64,000 nt of DNA from Clostridium estertheticum subsp. estertheticum (GCF_001877035.1 NZ_CP015756.1:2471001-2535000); one strand, 5' to 3'; counted from the first letter of the stretch, positions 42,904 through 53,051 are shown. The notes: generated by a model not told the origin, from the letters alone. Numbers and translations: made by a program.

Positions 42904-44928
42904 CTATTGTCTTTTCTTAAGTTTTGATTTCTTTTTGTTAGTACTTTTAGTTCCCTGACTTGGCCTACCTTGGGTTACTGTAGGTTTACTTTTATCTTTA
43001 AGTCTTTTGCTGATTGGCGCATCATTTGTTTTACTCTTTATGTTATTGATTTTACCTCTATTTCCACCCTTTAATTCTTTTTGCTTTCCAATCTGATTAT
43101 TGAATTGCTCTTTATTCTTTTTTCCTCTAGGTTTTACTAGGCACTTAGGTCCATAACCAATAAGGTCTTCTCTTCCAGCTTGTGTTAAAGCTGATAATAC
43201 TAAATCGTATTTCATAGGGTCTTTATATTGAAGAAGTGCCCTTTGCATAGCTTTTTCATTTTTTGTCTTAGGTATATGTACTTCTTCAAGAGTTATTGGA
43301 TCAAATCCTGTATAAAACATAGTAGTTGATAAAGTACCAGGTGTTGGATAAAAATCTTGTACTTGTTCTGGTTGATAATTAATATCTCTAAGGTATTCTG
43401 CTAGTTCTATTGATGATTCTAATGTGCATCCAGGATGACTAGACATAAAATAAGGAATAACGTATTGCTTCTTACCTATTTTCTCAGTAGACTCATAGAA
43501 TTTTTCTAAAAATTTATTATAGGTTTTTCCTGCTGGCTTACCCATATATTTTAGAACTTTATGGGCGACATGTTCTGGTGCTACCTTAAGCTGTCCACTA
43601 ACATGATGTTTTATAAGCTCATTTAAAAAAGTATCATCTTTGTCTGCCATAATATAATCATAACGCAGTCCTGAACGTACAAAAACTTTTTTTATATTTG
43701 GAAGTTCTCTTAATTTTCTTAGGAGTTTTAAATACTCCATATGATCAACGTCTAAATTTTTGCATGGGCTAGGATGTAGACATTGTCTATCCTTGCAAGC
43801 ACCTACCTTTAACTGTTTATCACATGCTGGTCTTCTAAAATTAGCTGTAGGGCCTCCTACATCATGAATATATCCTTTGAAATCTTTAAGTTTTGTAATT
43901 TGGATTGCTTCCTCAATTAGTGAATTTTCACTTCTGCTTTGCACAATTCTTCCTTGATGAAAAGTTATGGCACAAAAAGCACAACTCCCAAAACACCCTC
44001 TTGAACTTACTAGACTAAACTGAACTTCCTCTATAGCAGGTATTCCGCCCATTGCTTCATAACTAGGGTGATAATTTTTCTGATATGGCAAGCCATAAAC
44101 TATATCTAATTCTTCTCTCGTAAGGGGCATTTCTGGTTTGTTTTGTACAAGATACTTGTTGGCATGTTTTTGCACAATACCAATTCCGCGAATAGGATCT
44201 TGCTCATCATATTGTATTTTAAAGGCCTCTGAATATTTATGTAAATCTCTACATACTTCTTTATAAGATGCTATTTCAATATAGCCTTCTATATTTTCTA
44301 TATCGTCAGTAACATAACAGGTGCCAAGTACTTTTGTAATATCTTTTATATCTATGCCTGCATTTAACTTTGACGCAATATTAACGACTTGTTTTTCACC
44401 CATGCCATAGATTAATAAATCTGCTCCGCTATCTATAAGCATTGATTTTCTTACCTTATCACTCCAATAATCATAATGTGCAAAGCGCCTTAAACTTGCT
44501 TCTATGCCACCAATAATAAGAGGAACATTTTTATAGGCTTCCTTAATTCTATTGCAATAAACTATCGTAGCTCTATCAGGTCTTAGTCCCATTTTTGCAC
44601 CTGGAGAATATAAATCTTTTTCTCTTATTTTCTTACTTACGGTATAATGGTTAACCATAGAATCCATATTGCCAGAATTAACTAAAAATCCAAGTCTTGG
44701 TTTGCCTAGTTTTTTAAAGTCATCTATATTTTTCCAATCAGGTTGGGCTATTATCCCTACTTTATAACCTTCATTTTCTAAAACCCTTGAAATGATTGCA
44801 GTTCCAAAACTATGATGATCTACATATGCATCACCTGTAACTATAATGAAATCTAATTCAGTCCAACCTCTATCTGCAATATCTTGTTTGCTAATAGGTA
44901 AATATTTATTATCTTTAATTAAGTCCAC
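42904..44928 (-). CDS. ygiQ: YgiQ-family radical SAM protein
   Basis: The 674 aa protein has the UPF0313/YgiQ N-terminus ([20 protein letters not shown]), the radical SAM motif CFGSCAFCA near 315 for the [4Fe-4S]-SAM cluster, a [17 protein letters not shown] cysteine region, and a Lys/Asn-rich tail. The family is thought to modify a macromolecule, but the substrate is not established to my knowledge. The start is probably the GTG at 44928, in GAAGGTGG; no ATG fits the family. It is alone on its strand. Confidence 0.93.
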   Translation of the reverse strand: MDLIKDNKYLPISKQDIADRGWTELDFIIVTGDAYVDHHSFGTAIISRVLENEGYKVGIIAQPDWKNIDDFKKLGKPRLGFLVNSGNMDSMVNHYTVSKKIREKDLYSPGAKMGLRPDRATIVYCNRIKEAYKNVPLIIGGIEASLRRFAHYDYWSDKVRKSMLIDSGADLLIYGMGEKQVVNIASKLNAGIDIKDITKVLGTCYVTDDIENIEGYIEIASYKEVCRDLHKYSEAFKIQYDEQDPIRGIGIVQKHANKYLVQNKPEMPLTREELDIVYGLPYQKNYHPSYEAMGGIPAIEEVQFSLVSSRGCFGSCAFCAITFHQGRIVQSRSENSLIEEAIQITKLKDFKGYIHDVGGPTANFRRPACDKQLKVGACKDRQCLHPSPCKNLDVDHMEYLKLLRKLRELPNIKKVFVRSGLRYDYIMADKDDTFLNELIKHHVSGQLKVAPEHVAHKVLKYMGKPAGKTYNKFLEKFYESTEKIGKKQYVIPYFMSSHPGCTLESSIELAEYLRDINYQPEQVQDFYPTPGTLSTTMFYTGFDPITLEEVHIPKTKNEKAMQRALLQYKDPMKYDLVLSALTQAGREDLIGYGPKCLVKPRGKKNKEQFNNQIGKQKELKGGNRGKINNIKSKTNDAPISKRLKDKSKPTVTQGRPSQGTKSTNKKKSKLKKRQ

Positions 44929-45034
44929 CTTCTTTTGATTTAATCGTAAGTTTTAATATATAATGTGAAATACAATTATAGCATGCTTTATAAATTAATT
45001 CTTTAAAAATAACAACTTCTTGTAATTTTAGTAA

Positions 45035-45062
45035 CACCATTTTTATATGTTTGCATATAATA
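45035..45062 (+). promoter_or_regulatory. Sigma-K-like promoter of the 128-aa gene
   Basis: CAC (45035-45037), 16 nt, CATATAATA (45054-45062) match the rule found before the spore-surface genes at 32-34 kb. The leader is 70 nt. Confidence 0.6.
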
Positions 45063-45132
45063 TAATGACTTCACGTTGTGAAGTTCATATATATAAACTA
45101 TAATTTAACAGTTTATAATAAGGGGGAAATGT

Positions 45133-45519
45133 ATGCATCGTTCAATAAATAACGTAAAAAATGAAAACATAGGATATAGTGAGGAAGCAATAACAAACAC
45201 TACTAACAATATTCAACAAGATTTTAAAATAAATATTCATAATGGAAAAGGTTTTTATGAAACTGGAACTAATAATTCCTTTTGGTCAAGCTTGATTATT
45301 ACCGCTAAAATATTCCAACCTCAAAATGGAGTTTGGGATATTGTAATTAGAGACAAATCAAAAAGAAATTTAGTAGTTTACGAAAATCATAACGTGGTAC
45401 ATGATAAAGAGATATCATTTAAATATAAAACAGGATTAAAAGTAAACCTTATAATTGAAGCTACTTGGACGCAAACTAAAGATACAACTCTATGTGGAGA
45501 AATATCTATTAATTACTAG
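45133..45519 (+). CDS. 128-aa protein, likely spore-associated, unknown
   Basis: The protein reads MHRSINNVKNENIGYSEEAI at the start and then alternates strands (NGKGFYETGTNNSFWSSLII, KIFQPQNGVWDIVIRDKS, VNLIIEATWTQTKDTTL), which looks like a beta-sandwich carbohydrate- or protein-binding fold. There is one cysteine, no signal peptide, and no membrane segment. AGGGGG precedes the ATG. The sigma-K-like promoter (45035-45062) is the best hint: it would be made in the mother cell late in sporulation and placed on the spore. I do not recognise the family. Confidence 0.7.
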   Translation: MHRSINNVKNENIGYSEEAITNTTNNIQQDFKINIHNGKGFYETGTNNSFWSSLIITAKIFQPQNGVWDIVIRDKSKRNLVVYENHNVVHDKEISFKYKTGLKVNLIIEATWTQTKDTTLCGEISINY

Positions 45520-45534
45520 TCCTCATATTTCTAA

Positions 45535-45589
45535 TCCTATTTAGGTTTATTAAATTGTTCTTTCTAAAATTTAATAAACCTAAATAGGA
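45535..45589. terminator. Very long hairpin between convergent genes
   Basis: The arms 45535-45556 and 45568-45589 pair over 22 bp (TCCTATTTAGGTTTATTAAA and beyond) around an 11-nt loop. It can stop both transcripts. Confidence 0.85.
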
Positions 45590-45590
45590 A

Positions 45591-45902
45591 TTAGATTTGT
45601 TCATTTACTTTTTCAAGCAATATTAAAAAGTCGTCCTGGTTTTTTCTTTCCAAATACATATCTATAAGTGACTGAGTAGACAATTTATTAAGACCTTTAT
45701 ATCCATTATCTAAAATATCAGTTAAAACATTCATAAAATAGTCTTTACTTTTATCTATATTATTAAGCATCTTTGAAGATATATCTTTTATTAATTCTTC
45801 TTTTATATTTTCTCGAAGCTTTTCTGTGTATTCTTTCATAAAAATTTGTGTTTCTTCAGGGTACTGAGAAAAATTGCCTGACATTATATCTTGAATTTCC
45901 AT
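45591..45902 (-). CDS. Small helical protein, unknown
   Basis: The 103 aa protein starts MEIQDIMSGNFSQYPEETQI and continues with long charged helices (MKEYTEKLRENIKEELIK, LLEKVNEQI at the end). No membrane segment or known motif. AAGGAG stands 8 nt before this ATG and 5 nt before one further upstream. It precedes the terminator shared with the 128-aa gene and lies just downstream of the glucokinase gene on the same strand, 47 bp away, so it could be co-transcribed with it. Function unknown. Confidence 0.65.
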   Translation of the reverse strand: MEIQDIMSGNFSQYPEETQIFMKEYTEKLRENIKEELIKDISSKMLNNIDKSKDYFMNVLTDILDNGYKGLNKLSTQSLIDMYLERKNQDDFLILLEKVNEQI

Positions 45903-45949
45903 CATAACCACTCCTTAATAAATTATAACATTATTATTTTATATTAATG

Positions 45950-46903
45950 TTATACATCTCCATGTTTTGCAACCATTGCGGCACCAATTACACCTGCTTT
46001 ATTACCTAACTGCGCTAAAACAATTTTAGCAATAGGTAAATCCTTATAATACTTATTTGCCAATACTTCTTTTGTAATCAAATCCAAAAGATATTGACCT
46101 GCCCCTGCAATTCCACCACCCAATACAATTATTTCTGGATCGATAAAATTAACTATATTAATTATACCTATACCTAAATATTTTATTAATCTATTAACTG
46201 CTAAGGCAGCTATTTTATCCCCTTTTTTAGCACAATCAAAGATTATTTTTGCATTTAGATTATCTATATTCCCCTCCACATTTTCCGTTATTGTAGTAGG
46301 TTCATTCATTTCCATAATTAGTTTTTTAGTATATTTTATTATAGCAGTAGATGATGCAAAAGTCTCTAAACAGCCGTTTCTCCCACAATTACAATTATAA
46401 AAATTTTCACCAATAACTGTATGTCCAAGTTCTGAGCCTACACCGTTAAACCCGCTATATATTTCACCGTTTATTATAATTCCACCACCAATACCTGTAC
46501 CTAAAGTTAGCATTAGACCACTTTTACAATTTTGCATAGAACCACTCTCATATTCAGCAAGTGCAGCCACTGTTGCATCATTATCTATGTAAACCGGTGT
46601 ATGAAGTGCATCTTCTAACATCTTTCGCAATGGTACATTTCTCCAACCAAGATTAACACAAAATATCACATTACCATCCTTATCGGCCAGACCTGGAATA
46701 CCGACTCCTATAGCTGTTATTTCGTTAAGTTGCATATGGTATTCGTCTAGAACCTTTAGAACTAGACCTATCATATCATCTATTAGTTCTTGTGGCTCTC
46801 TTTCTGACCTTGTTTCACATGATTCTTCGTGTATTATTTTTCCATTCTCATCAACGATACCAATAGCAATATTAGTACCTCCTAAATCAATCCCTATATA
46901 CAT
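45950..46903 (-). CDS. ROK-family glucokinase
   Basis: The 317 aa protein is a ROK sugar kinase: YIGIDLGGTNIAIGIVDENG for ATP, GIGVGIPGL-like AIGVGIPGLADKDG, DNDATVAALAE with the catalytic Asp, LGTGIGGGIIING, and the zinc motif CNCGRNGCLE. It phosphorylates glucose in the cytoplasm. The pullulanase genes on both sides make glucose from alpha-glucans, so the set fits starch or glycogen use. AAGGAAG precedes the ATG. In B. subtilis the homolog is glcK. Confidence 0.93.
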   Translation of the reverse strand: MYIGIDLGGTNIAIGIVDENGKIIHEESCETRSEREPQELIDDMIGLVLKVLDEYHMQLNEITAIGVGIPGLADKDGNVIFCVNLGWRNVPLRKMLEDALHTPVYIDNDATVAALAEYESGSMQNCKSGLMLTLGTGIGGGIIINGEIYSGFNGVGSELGHTVIGENFYNCNCGRNGCLETFASSTAIIKYTKKLIMEMNEPTTITENVEGNIDNLNAKIIFDCAKKGDKIAALAVNRLIKYLGIGIINIVNFIDPEIIVLGGGIAGAGQYLLDLITKEVLANKYYKDLPIAKIVLAQLGNKAGVIGAAMVAKHGDV

Positions 46904-47069
46904 ACACTGCTTCCTTCCATAGCTTCTGCTACCATTTATTTTGGGTAAAAATATTTTATTTATAATTATGTTTTTAATAACATTAGATAATTTTATGTAT
47001 CGTTAAATTATATCATATATACGTATTCATGCTTTGTAAATTTTAAAAATCGCCAAATTATTTATACAT

Positions 47070-47393
47070 TTATTTTCTATGGTACTTATAATATGCAATA
47101 ACTTCTACATATTCACCTGTTTTATCATCAGTATAACTTAGAATTATTCCATTTTGGCTCATTAGTTCAGAACACTGTAAACTCTCAATAGAATGTGTAA
47201 AAATAACATTACTATCACTTTGAATAATAAATTGGTTATTCAAGATATTTATTACACAGCCCTTCCCTATTATAGATTCACCATATTGATTTGGATCTCT
47301 AGTTGTGACATATCTTACTTCAAAGTTATTGATTCTTTTAAGTCTTGCTTCATTTTCTTTTTTTGCTTTTGTCTTTTTACTATTAAAAAACAT
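47070..47393 (-). CDS. Small protein, unknown
   Basis: The 107 aa protein has a basic head (NSKKTKAKKENEARLKR) and then a beta-rich part with VRYVTTRDPNQYGE, VINILNNQFIIQSDSN and HSIESLQCSELM, like a PH-type or small sheet domain. AGGGTGATAAA precedes the ATG. It lies between glucokinase and the lmo0937 gene with its own strand unit. I know no function. Confidence 0.65.
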   Translation of the reverse strand: MFFNSKKTKAKKENEARLKRINNFEVRYVTTRDPNQYGESIIGKGCVINILNNQFIIQSDSNVIFTHSIESLQCSELMSQNGIILSYTDDKTGEYVEVIAYYKYHRK

Positions 47394-47573
47394 TTTATCA
47401 CCCTATCTTTTATATTAATTATATTATACAATAAATTATTAAAAATAGGGTCATTGATAAATCTAATTATTTTATAAAAATTAGTGACAAATTTATATCG
47501 TATAATTTAGGTGACTTTGGGTAATTATAATAACTAATGACAATAAATATATATATGAAAGGTAGTGTTTTAT

Positions 47574-47726
47574 ATGGGATTTTTACGTTGGTTAGGCGGA
47601 ATAATAGTACTCTTTTGGGTTTTAGGACTTATATTTAAAATTGGTGGTGGTATGATCCATCTATTACTTGTAATAGCCGCAATAGTATTTATAGTAGACA
47701 TGATTTCAGGTAGAAAAAAGGTCTGA
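47574..47726 (+). CDS. lmo0937-family small membrane protein
   Basis: The 50 aa protein has two hydrophobic segments (WLGGIIVLFWVLGLIFKI and MIHLLLVIAAIVFIVDM) joined by GGG, and a basic tail (SGRKKV). This matches the lmo0937 family, small two-span proteins common in Firmicutes and of unknown role, often linked to envelope stress. GAAAGG stands about 12 nt before the ATG. The gene is too short for many gene finders but clearly conserved in form. Confidence 0.85.
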   Translation: MGFLRWLGGIIVLFWVLGLIFKIGGGMIHLLLVIAAIVFIVDMISGRKKV

Positions 47727-47928
47727 AAACCTATTATCCTGATAATTTTTTTAACCAATATTCACATTTTTCGCGAAATTATAGTAAAATTTAATTCTAA
47801 CTAACATAAATAAGTATATTTGCTTTTATGCAGATATACTTATTTGTGGTGTCAGATTAATATTGTAATAAATTATTATTTTAACGTATAATATAGATTG
47901 TAAAAGAATAAAATTGTGAGGTAAAATA

Positions 47929-48228
47929 ATGATAAAACAACAAATTGGTAATGATATAAAATCTAAAGAACCGCTTGCCCAAAATAACAAGAAATGGTGC
48001 CAACTAAAAAAAAATGAGCAGATATGTATTTCTAATATATTAAGAAATCAATATATTGATTTTGTATTAGGAAAAGACAGAAAACCAAATAAAAATGAAA
48101 AAGAGTTTATTACAGCTTGTGCTTATTTAGAAGTACTAGAAAATCAAATTTATATATCTGTACCTGACTTAAGAAAGTATTTTCAAAGTAGAATTCCAAA
48201 ATATGATATTTCTATAGAAAAATTTTAA
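47929..48228 (+). CDS. Small protein, unknown
   Basis: The 99 aa protein starts MIKQQIGNDIKSKEPLAQNN and contains ICISNILRNQYIDFVLGKDR, EKEFITACAYLEVLENQIYI and SVPDLRKYFQSRI. It has two cysteines and no membrane part. GTGAGGT stands 6 nt before the ATG. A terminator follows. The function is unknown; the late strand-helix order recalls small winged-helix proteins, but I cannot support this. Confidence 0.65.
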   Translation: MIKQQIGNDIKSKEPLAQNNKKWCQLKKNEQICISNILRNQYIDFVLGKDRKPNKNEKEFITACAYLEVLENQIYISVPDLRKYFQSRIPKYDISIEKF

Positions 48229-48251
48229 TTACATAGTTTAAATCCAACCCT

Positions 48252-48289
48252 AAAAAGGAGGTGTATATATATTTATGCACCTCCTTTTT
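48252..48289. terminator. Terminator between the 99-aa gene and the methylase
   Basis: AAAAAGGAGGTG and CACCTCCTTTTT form a perfect 12-bp stem with a 14-nt loop and A/T runs on both sides. Confidence 0.9.
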
Positions 48290-48290
48290 A

Positions 48291-49235
48291 TTAACTACAT
48301 ATGTATATGTGTCTTTGAAAGGTTCCTTTTGATACACTGCACTTGTCATCTATGTGAAAGCCAACAGATTTAATTTGTTCTTCCATATCATCAAAAGTAA
48401 CGATTACCATTTTAGCTGCTATCCTACGTGTACTATTCATAATAGCTAACTGCTGGGCTGTCGTAATTTGAGTAAATATCCCATAGGGGAGATCAACGAT
48501 AGCTACATCATATTTATCTTGAATATCATTCATATCACCAATAGTTATCACATCTTCATATCCAAAATACCGGAGATTTGTCTTAGCATTTTTACCAATT
48601 AAAGGATTTATTTCATAACCTTTAATGTTAATATGCATTGAAATGGCTTCAATTAGTACTGTTCCAATGCCACAACAGGGATCTACAACACTACAGTTTA
48701 GATTATTACCTACGGCTATGTTAACAATGGCTCTACAAACGTTAACCTTTAATGCATTAGAGTAAGAAAAAGGTTTTTTGTTCCGTTGTAACCATTCAGA
48801 AGTATTGCTTTCACATTTACCAAATATCCATGTGTTTGCTATTTTTGTTATACCAAAAATAGTTTCTGGTTTTTTCATTTCACATTCTCCGAGTATACTA
48901 AATCCTATTTCAAATTCAATTCTACGACTCTCATGAAAACCTACATCTTCATGAGGTGCATTAATATAAGCAACTTTATATTTTTTGCTAGTTAATTCGT
49001 CATTATTAATTTGCTCTATAATTATCTCCATTGTTTCTCCCGTATACATTACTGAAATACATTTTTTTATAAAAGGACTTCTAGATGGGTCTATGTGTAT
49101 ACTAGAAAATAGATATTTATCATTAAGAGATTTATTGAAAAGACATTTGATTTCCATTTTACATAAACTTTCTTCGTCACTGGAATAATTAGTAATGTAT
49201 AAATACTTCTTTTCATTTTGTAATAGATGAAACAT
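48291..49235 (-). CDS. UPF0020/TRM11-type RNA methylase
   Basis: The 314 aa protein has a C-terminal SAM domain with VVDPCCGIGTVLIEAIS for motif I, IKGYEINPLIGKNAKTNL for motif II, and VAIVDLPYG for the catalytic DPPY-like motif IV (here D-L-P-Y). The N-terminal part recalls the THUMP-linked region of TRM11-like enzymes, although short. Such enzymes methylate guanosine in tRNA or rRNA. GAAAGG precedes the ATG. The neighbouring hydrolase gene is 60 bp upstream on the same strand, so they may be co-transcribed. Substrate unknown. Confidence 0.85.
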   Translation of the reverse strand: MFHLLQNEKKYLYITNYSSDEESLCKMEIKCLFNKSLNDKYLFSSIHIDPSRSPFIKKCISVMYTGETMEIIIEQINNDELTSKKYKVAYINAPHEDVGFHESRRIEFEIGFSILGECEMKKPETIFGITKIANTWIFGKCESNTSEWLQRNKKPFSYSNALKVNVCRAIVNIAVGNNLNCSVVDPCCGIGTVLIEAISMHINIKGYEINPLIGKNAKTNLRYFGYEDVITIGDMNDIQDKYDVAIVDLPYGIFTQITTAQQLAIMNSTRRIAAKMVIVTFDDMEEQIKSVGFHIDDKCSVSKGTFQRHIYICS

Positions 49236-49295
49236 TAAAACACAACCTTTCTATATAGAACATTCTATTTTATATTAGTTACATGCATTTATTGT

Positions 49296-50210
49296 TTAAA
49301 TTATATTAATATCCATTAAAAATTTGTAAACTCGTTTTGTATATTCATCTTTGTTATTCCAGTATGATTGCGCATGACCAGCCTTTTGAGCAATATACAT
49401 ATCCTTGTAGCTATTCGTCACTGCGTACATTTGTTTACACATATAAGTAGGTACATAATCGTCATCTTCTCCGTGAATGAACAAAATTGGAACTTTTACT
49501 TTAGGTAGAGTTGTTATAGGTGACACATCTTTAAAATCCCATCCTGTTCGGATTTTACTGATTTTACTTGCTAATTTTATTAGAGCAAAATTGTTTATAT
49601 TGTAATCTTTCTTTAATCTGCGACTAAATAGATCTTGCGCATCAGAGTAACCGCAGTCTTCTATGCAGAAATTAATTCTATTGTCGATTGCAATATTTTG
49701 AAGAGCTACGCCAGCACCCATTGATTCCCCATGTAGACCAATTATAATATCCTTTCCTAATTTATCAAATAACCAATCAGTACATTTTTTTAAATCAAAC
49801 TTTTCGTAATAACCAAATGAAGTGTTACATCCCCCACTTAAACCATGATTTCTATGATCATAGATAAAAATAGCAAAGTCTTTTTTTAAAAACATATCCA
49901 TGTATTTAACAGAAGAATATAAACTACAAGTTATTCCATGACACAATATAATAACTTTTTTTGAATTATTATTCGGGAAGAAAAATCCATGAATTTTATA
50001 ATTATATTCTGAATCTATATATATCTCCTGTTTTTCCAAATTGTCAAATTTTTCTTTTTCTATTTTTCCTTCTTTAACTCCAGTGTCATATGTACAAGTA
50101 TAATTTATAACCTCAGGATAAATGACTATACTACAAAAATGCCAACCTACAAATAAAATGATACTAGTAATAATAATTAATATTACTATAAAAGATATTA
50201 TAATTAACAT
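49296..50210 (-). CDS. Membrane-anchored alpha/beta hydrolase
   Basis: The 304 aa protein begins with one membrane segment (LIIISFIVILIIITSIILF) and then an alpha/beta-hydrolase domain: oxyanion HG in ILCHGITCSLYS, nucleophile GLHGESMGAG, acid GEDDDYVP, and histidine KAGHAQSY. It belongs to the S33/YqkD-type serine hydrolases. The domain would lie outside the membrane if the segment is a signal-anchor, so it may act on lipids or peptides at the cell surface. GAGGTG precedes the ATG. It stands between the methylase and the pullulanase-like gene. Confidence 0.88.
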   Translation of the reverse strand: MLIIISFIVILIIITSIILFVGWHFCSIVIYPEVINYTCTYDTGVKEGKIEKEKFDNLEKQEIYIDSEYNYKIHGFFFPNNNSKKVIILCHGITCSLYSSVKYMDMFLKKDFAIFIYDHRNHGLSGGCNTSFGYYEKFDLKKCTDWLFDKLGKDIIIGLHGESMGAGVALQNIAIDNRINFCIEDCGYSDAQDLFSRRLKKDYNINNFALIKLASKISKIRTGWDFKDVSPITTLPKVKVPILFIHGEDDDYVPTYMCKQMYAVTNSYKDMYIAQKAGHAQSYWNNKDEYTKRVYKFLMDINII

Positions 50211-50272
50211 GTTAACACCTCTTTTGACTATATTTAAAATTTAAATCCATATAAATTTATTGATTATGAAGC

Positions 50273-50303
50273 AAAAAAGGGCCCTTTTTTTAATATAGGA
50301 CCC
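50273..50303 (-). terminator. Terminator of the surface pullulanase-like gene
   Basis: GGGTCC and GGGCCC pair with one G-T around an A/T loop, and TTTTTT follows on the minus strand. Confidence 0.75.
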
Positions 50304-50327
50304 ATAAAATACGCAAATCAATGCATT

Positions 50328-53051
50328 CTAGATTTTTTTTCTCTTTTTCAAAAAAAACATTATGCAAGCAACTACACCTAGCGCTAATATAATATAAGTT
50401 CTAAAAGTTAGTGATGTAAATATATTTTCTGATTCATAATAAGCCACAATAGAGCTTAGTGCAGGAACAACTAAATATTCTCCATTAAATTGTTTTATAG
50501 TTTTAACTCCTGCTTTATCGCCATCTACTACGATATTCCATGTGCCATTATTTGATAATTTTATAGTCTTCTCCTCCCTATTTGCATTATATGCAACTAC
50601 GATGTGCGCCCAACTATCCATGTTTGCATTGTAATTCATTTCATATGCTACCACATTTTCAGGAACTACTAAAAATTTTAAATTTTTCTTAATCATATCC
50701 GCAGAGGTCATTCTAAAGGCAGGATGTGCTTTTCTTAATTCAATTAAGCCTTTGAAATAATCAACAGTTTCAATGTTTTTAGATTCTCTTGTCCAATCAA
50801 TTTTATTTACATTATCAGTTGCCTTATAAGAATTTTTAACACCCGCTTTAGTTCTTAAAAATTCTTGACCGGCTTGGAAGAATGGAATACCTTGTGAAGT
50901 AAGAATCATAGAATCTGCCATTTTGTGCATTTTTGTTCTTATTTCATCACTATCCTTGGGATTTGTTAAAAGGAGCTTATCCCATAAGGTATTATTAGCG
51001 TGAGATTCAGTATAATTAGCAATTTGTACAGGTTCTATATTACCATAAGTCTCTATAATATTAGAGTAATCTATGCCTCCAACCATTCCTTTTTTTATAG
51101 CTGTCTCTTTTTGAAGTGCACCATTAATGAAACCTTTTGCTTTTGGTAAAAAAACACTTCCACTTAGGCCATCTCTTATTTCATCATTGAATTGTGTTAT
51201 TTCAGTAAGTTTACTTGCATTTTGTTTATTTGCTTTTACATCTGGTGAAACGGTAGTTCCCTTATCTGATCCATCTCCTAAAACGAGAATAGAAGGATTT
51301 ATACTGCTTAGTTTTTTTCTAATTTCATTCATCGTCTTTAGATCAATAAGACCCATCTGATCAAATTTAAATCCATCTAAATTATATTCTTTTGCCCAAT
51401 AGATAACTGAATCAACAATGAATTTTCTTGCCATAACATTTTCAGAAGCTATTGTATTTCCATAACCACTTTCATTTGAATTAGTTCTAAAATAGTACCC
51501 AGGTACTATTTTATTGAAATTAGAATTAATACCGCTGTACATGTGGTCATAAGCTACATCCACGTTTACCCTTAATCCATTATCATGAAGGGCTTGTACT
51601 GCTTGTTTTAATTCTTTAACTCGTGTGGTTGGGTTATATGGGTTAGTTGAATAACTTCCTTCAGGTGCATTGTAATTTTTTGGATTGTAACCCCAATTAA
51701 ATTGTGCTTTATTTGAAGTTTCATTTATAGTAGAGTAATCGAATATGGGCATAAGCTCCACATGTGTTACGCCTAAGGCTTTTATGTAATCAATTCCTGT
51801 CGAGTTACCATCAATTCCCTTTGTGCCCATTTCAGTAAATGCTAGGAATTTTCCTTTATTTTTTATACCACTGTTAGTGTCTATGGAAAAATCTCTAACA
51901 TGCAGTTCGTATATAATTGCATCAGTTAAATTTGAAAAATCAGGTTTTTCATTTGGTTTCCATATAGTAGGGTCTGTTTTCTTAAGATCTACCACAGCAC
52001 CCTTATCACCATTTGCAGATACAGAACGTGCATAAGGATCCACAGCCTCATTCCAAACGCCTTTAATATTAACTTTATAAGTATAAAATATACCACTTTG
52101 ATTTCCATTTAGATCAAAAGACCATGTTCCCTTTTCACTCTTCTTCATTTTGATTTCAGTTCCAGTTTTATCATTCCAATGTTCATAGGTTACTAGCTTG
52201 ACCTCAGTTGCAGTCGGTGCCCAGACTTTAAAGCTCGTTTTGCTAGTAGAATAAGTGTTACCCAAATCATTTCCTTCATAAGAAAACATTTTTTCAAAAC
52301 TAGCACTTTGCATTACATTACCAAATGCTATTTCCTTTTCTGGAAAAGCCGTCTTTGAGATTGTAATAGTTTGATTTAAATTTACATTTTCACTAAGTTC
52401 TATATTAGCAACTGTTGTAAAACCACCAATTACTTTTGAACTTGTTATTTTATTTATTTTTAGAGTTTTTCCATTTGATTTAACTATAAAGCCTTGAGCG
52501 TCAGCTGAGACAAATGGAAATGATACATTAGTTTCTATGTTTATTGTTTTCAAATCATCTAATTTTGCACTTACAAATTTATTGGGTTTATTTATAGTCT
52601 TACCAGGTATAATCTTAACTTTTAATTTGGTTGCTTCAGCTAAAGAATAGTATATTTTAGGGTCTCCACCATTAATCCAAACTTCCCCTACACCATTCTT
52701 GAATTTTTCAATAAATCTATCATCGTCTGTATCTTTTTTCCACTCATTTGTGTAAATTATAAAACCTACTTTATTAAGGTCTCCACCAAACTCAGTTTCA
52801 CCAATCTGGCCAAATGAATCTTTACTAGTGAAATCAAACTTATTTCCATCTTTTTTATCGGGCCACAACCACATCTTCCATTTTGAATTATTGTCTGCAT
52901 TTCTAGCATAATGAATAATTATCTTTGTTTTATCACTCTGTGCAAAGGTGTGGATATTTGTCAATATAAAAAGAAATCCTGTCGTAACTAAAACAGTTGT
53001 AATAAAAATAATTAAAGTATTTCTTTTGTTATTCCTGTTCCAAAAGTTCAT
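50328..53051 (-). CDS. Secreted, membrane-anchored pullulanase-like protein with damaged active site
   Basis: The 907 aa protein has a signal peptide (TLIIFITTVLVTTGFLFIL, A-Q-S end near 38), a CBM41 starch-binding module (WKMWLWPDKKDGNKFDF, about 45-140), CBM48 (about 255-350) and a GH13_14 domain with FNWGYNP near 451. A C-terminal helix (TYIILALGVVACIMFFL) with KKRKK anchors it. Compared with the intracellular enzyme, conserved residues have changed: region I has DVAYDH, region II GFKFDQM (Arg to Lys), region III LGDGSDKG where GEPW is expected (Glu to Asp), region IV ESHANNTLWDK (Asp to Ala). The nucleophile Asp 564 is kept. It is probably a starch-binding pseudoenzyme. AGGAGAG precedes the ATG. 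Confidence 0.9.
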   Translation of the reverse strand: MNFWNRNNKRNTLIIFITTVLVTTGFLFILTNIHTFAQSDKTKIIIHYARNADNNSKWKMWLWPDKKDGNKFDFTSKDSFGQIGETEFGGDLNKVGFIIYTNEWKKDTDDDRFIEKFKNGVGEVWINGGDPKIYYSLAEATKLKVKIIPGKTINKPNKFVSAKLDDLKTINIETNVSFPFVSADAQGFIVKSNGKTLKINKITSSKVIGGFTTVANIELSENVNLNQTITISKTAFPEKEIAFGNVMQSASFEKMFSYEGNDLGNTYSTSKTSFKVWAPTATEVKLVTYEHWNDKTGTEIKMKKSEKGTWSFDLNGNQSGIFYTYKVNIKGVWNEAVDPYARSVSANGDKGAVVDLKKTDPTIWKPNEKPDFSNLTDAIIYELHVRDFSIDTNSGIKNKGKFLAFTEMGTKGIDGNSTGIDYIKALGVTHVELMPIFDYSTINETSNKAQFNWGYNPKNYNAPEGSYSTNPYNPTTRVKELKQAVQALHDNGLRVNVDVAYDHMYSGINSNFNKIVPGYYFRTNSNESGYGNTIASENVMARKFIVDSVIYWAKEYNLDGFKFDQMGLIDLKTMNEIRKKLSSINPSILVLGDGSDKGTTVSPDVKANKQNASKLTEITQFNDEIRDGLSGSVFLPKAKGFINGALQKETAIKKGMVGGIDYSNIIETYGNIEPVQIANYTESHANNTLWDKLLLTNPKDSDEIRTKMHKMADSMILTSQGIPFFQAGQEFLRTKAGVKNSYKATDNVNKIDWTRESKNIETVDYFKGLIELRKAHPAFRMTSADMIKKNLKFLVVPENVVAYEMNYNANMDSWAHIVVAYNANREEKTIKLSNNGTWNIVVDGDKAGVKTIKQFNGEYLVVPALSSIVAYYESENIFTSLTFRTYIILALGVVACIMFFLKKRKKI

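Noticed and set aside
48252-48263. AAAAAGGAGGTG as a ribosome-binding site
   Set aside because: It is the left arm of a perfect terminator and is not followed by a good frame.
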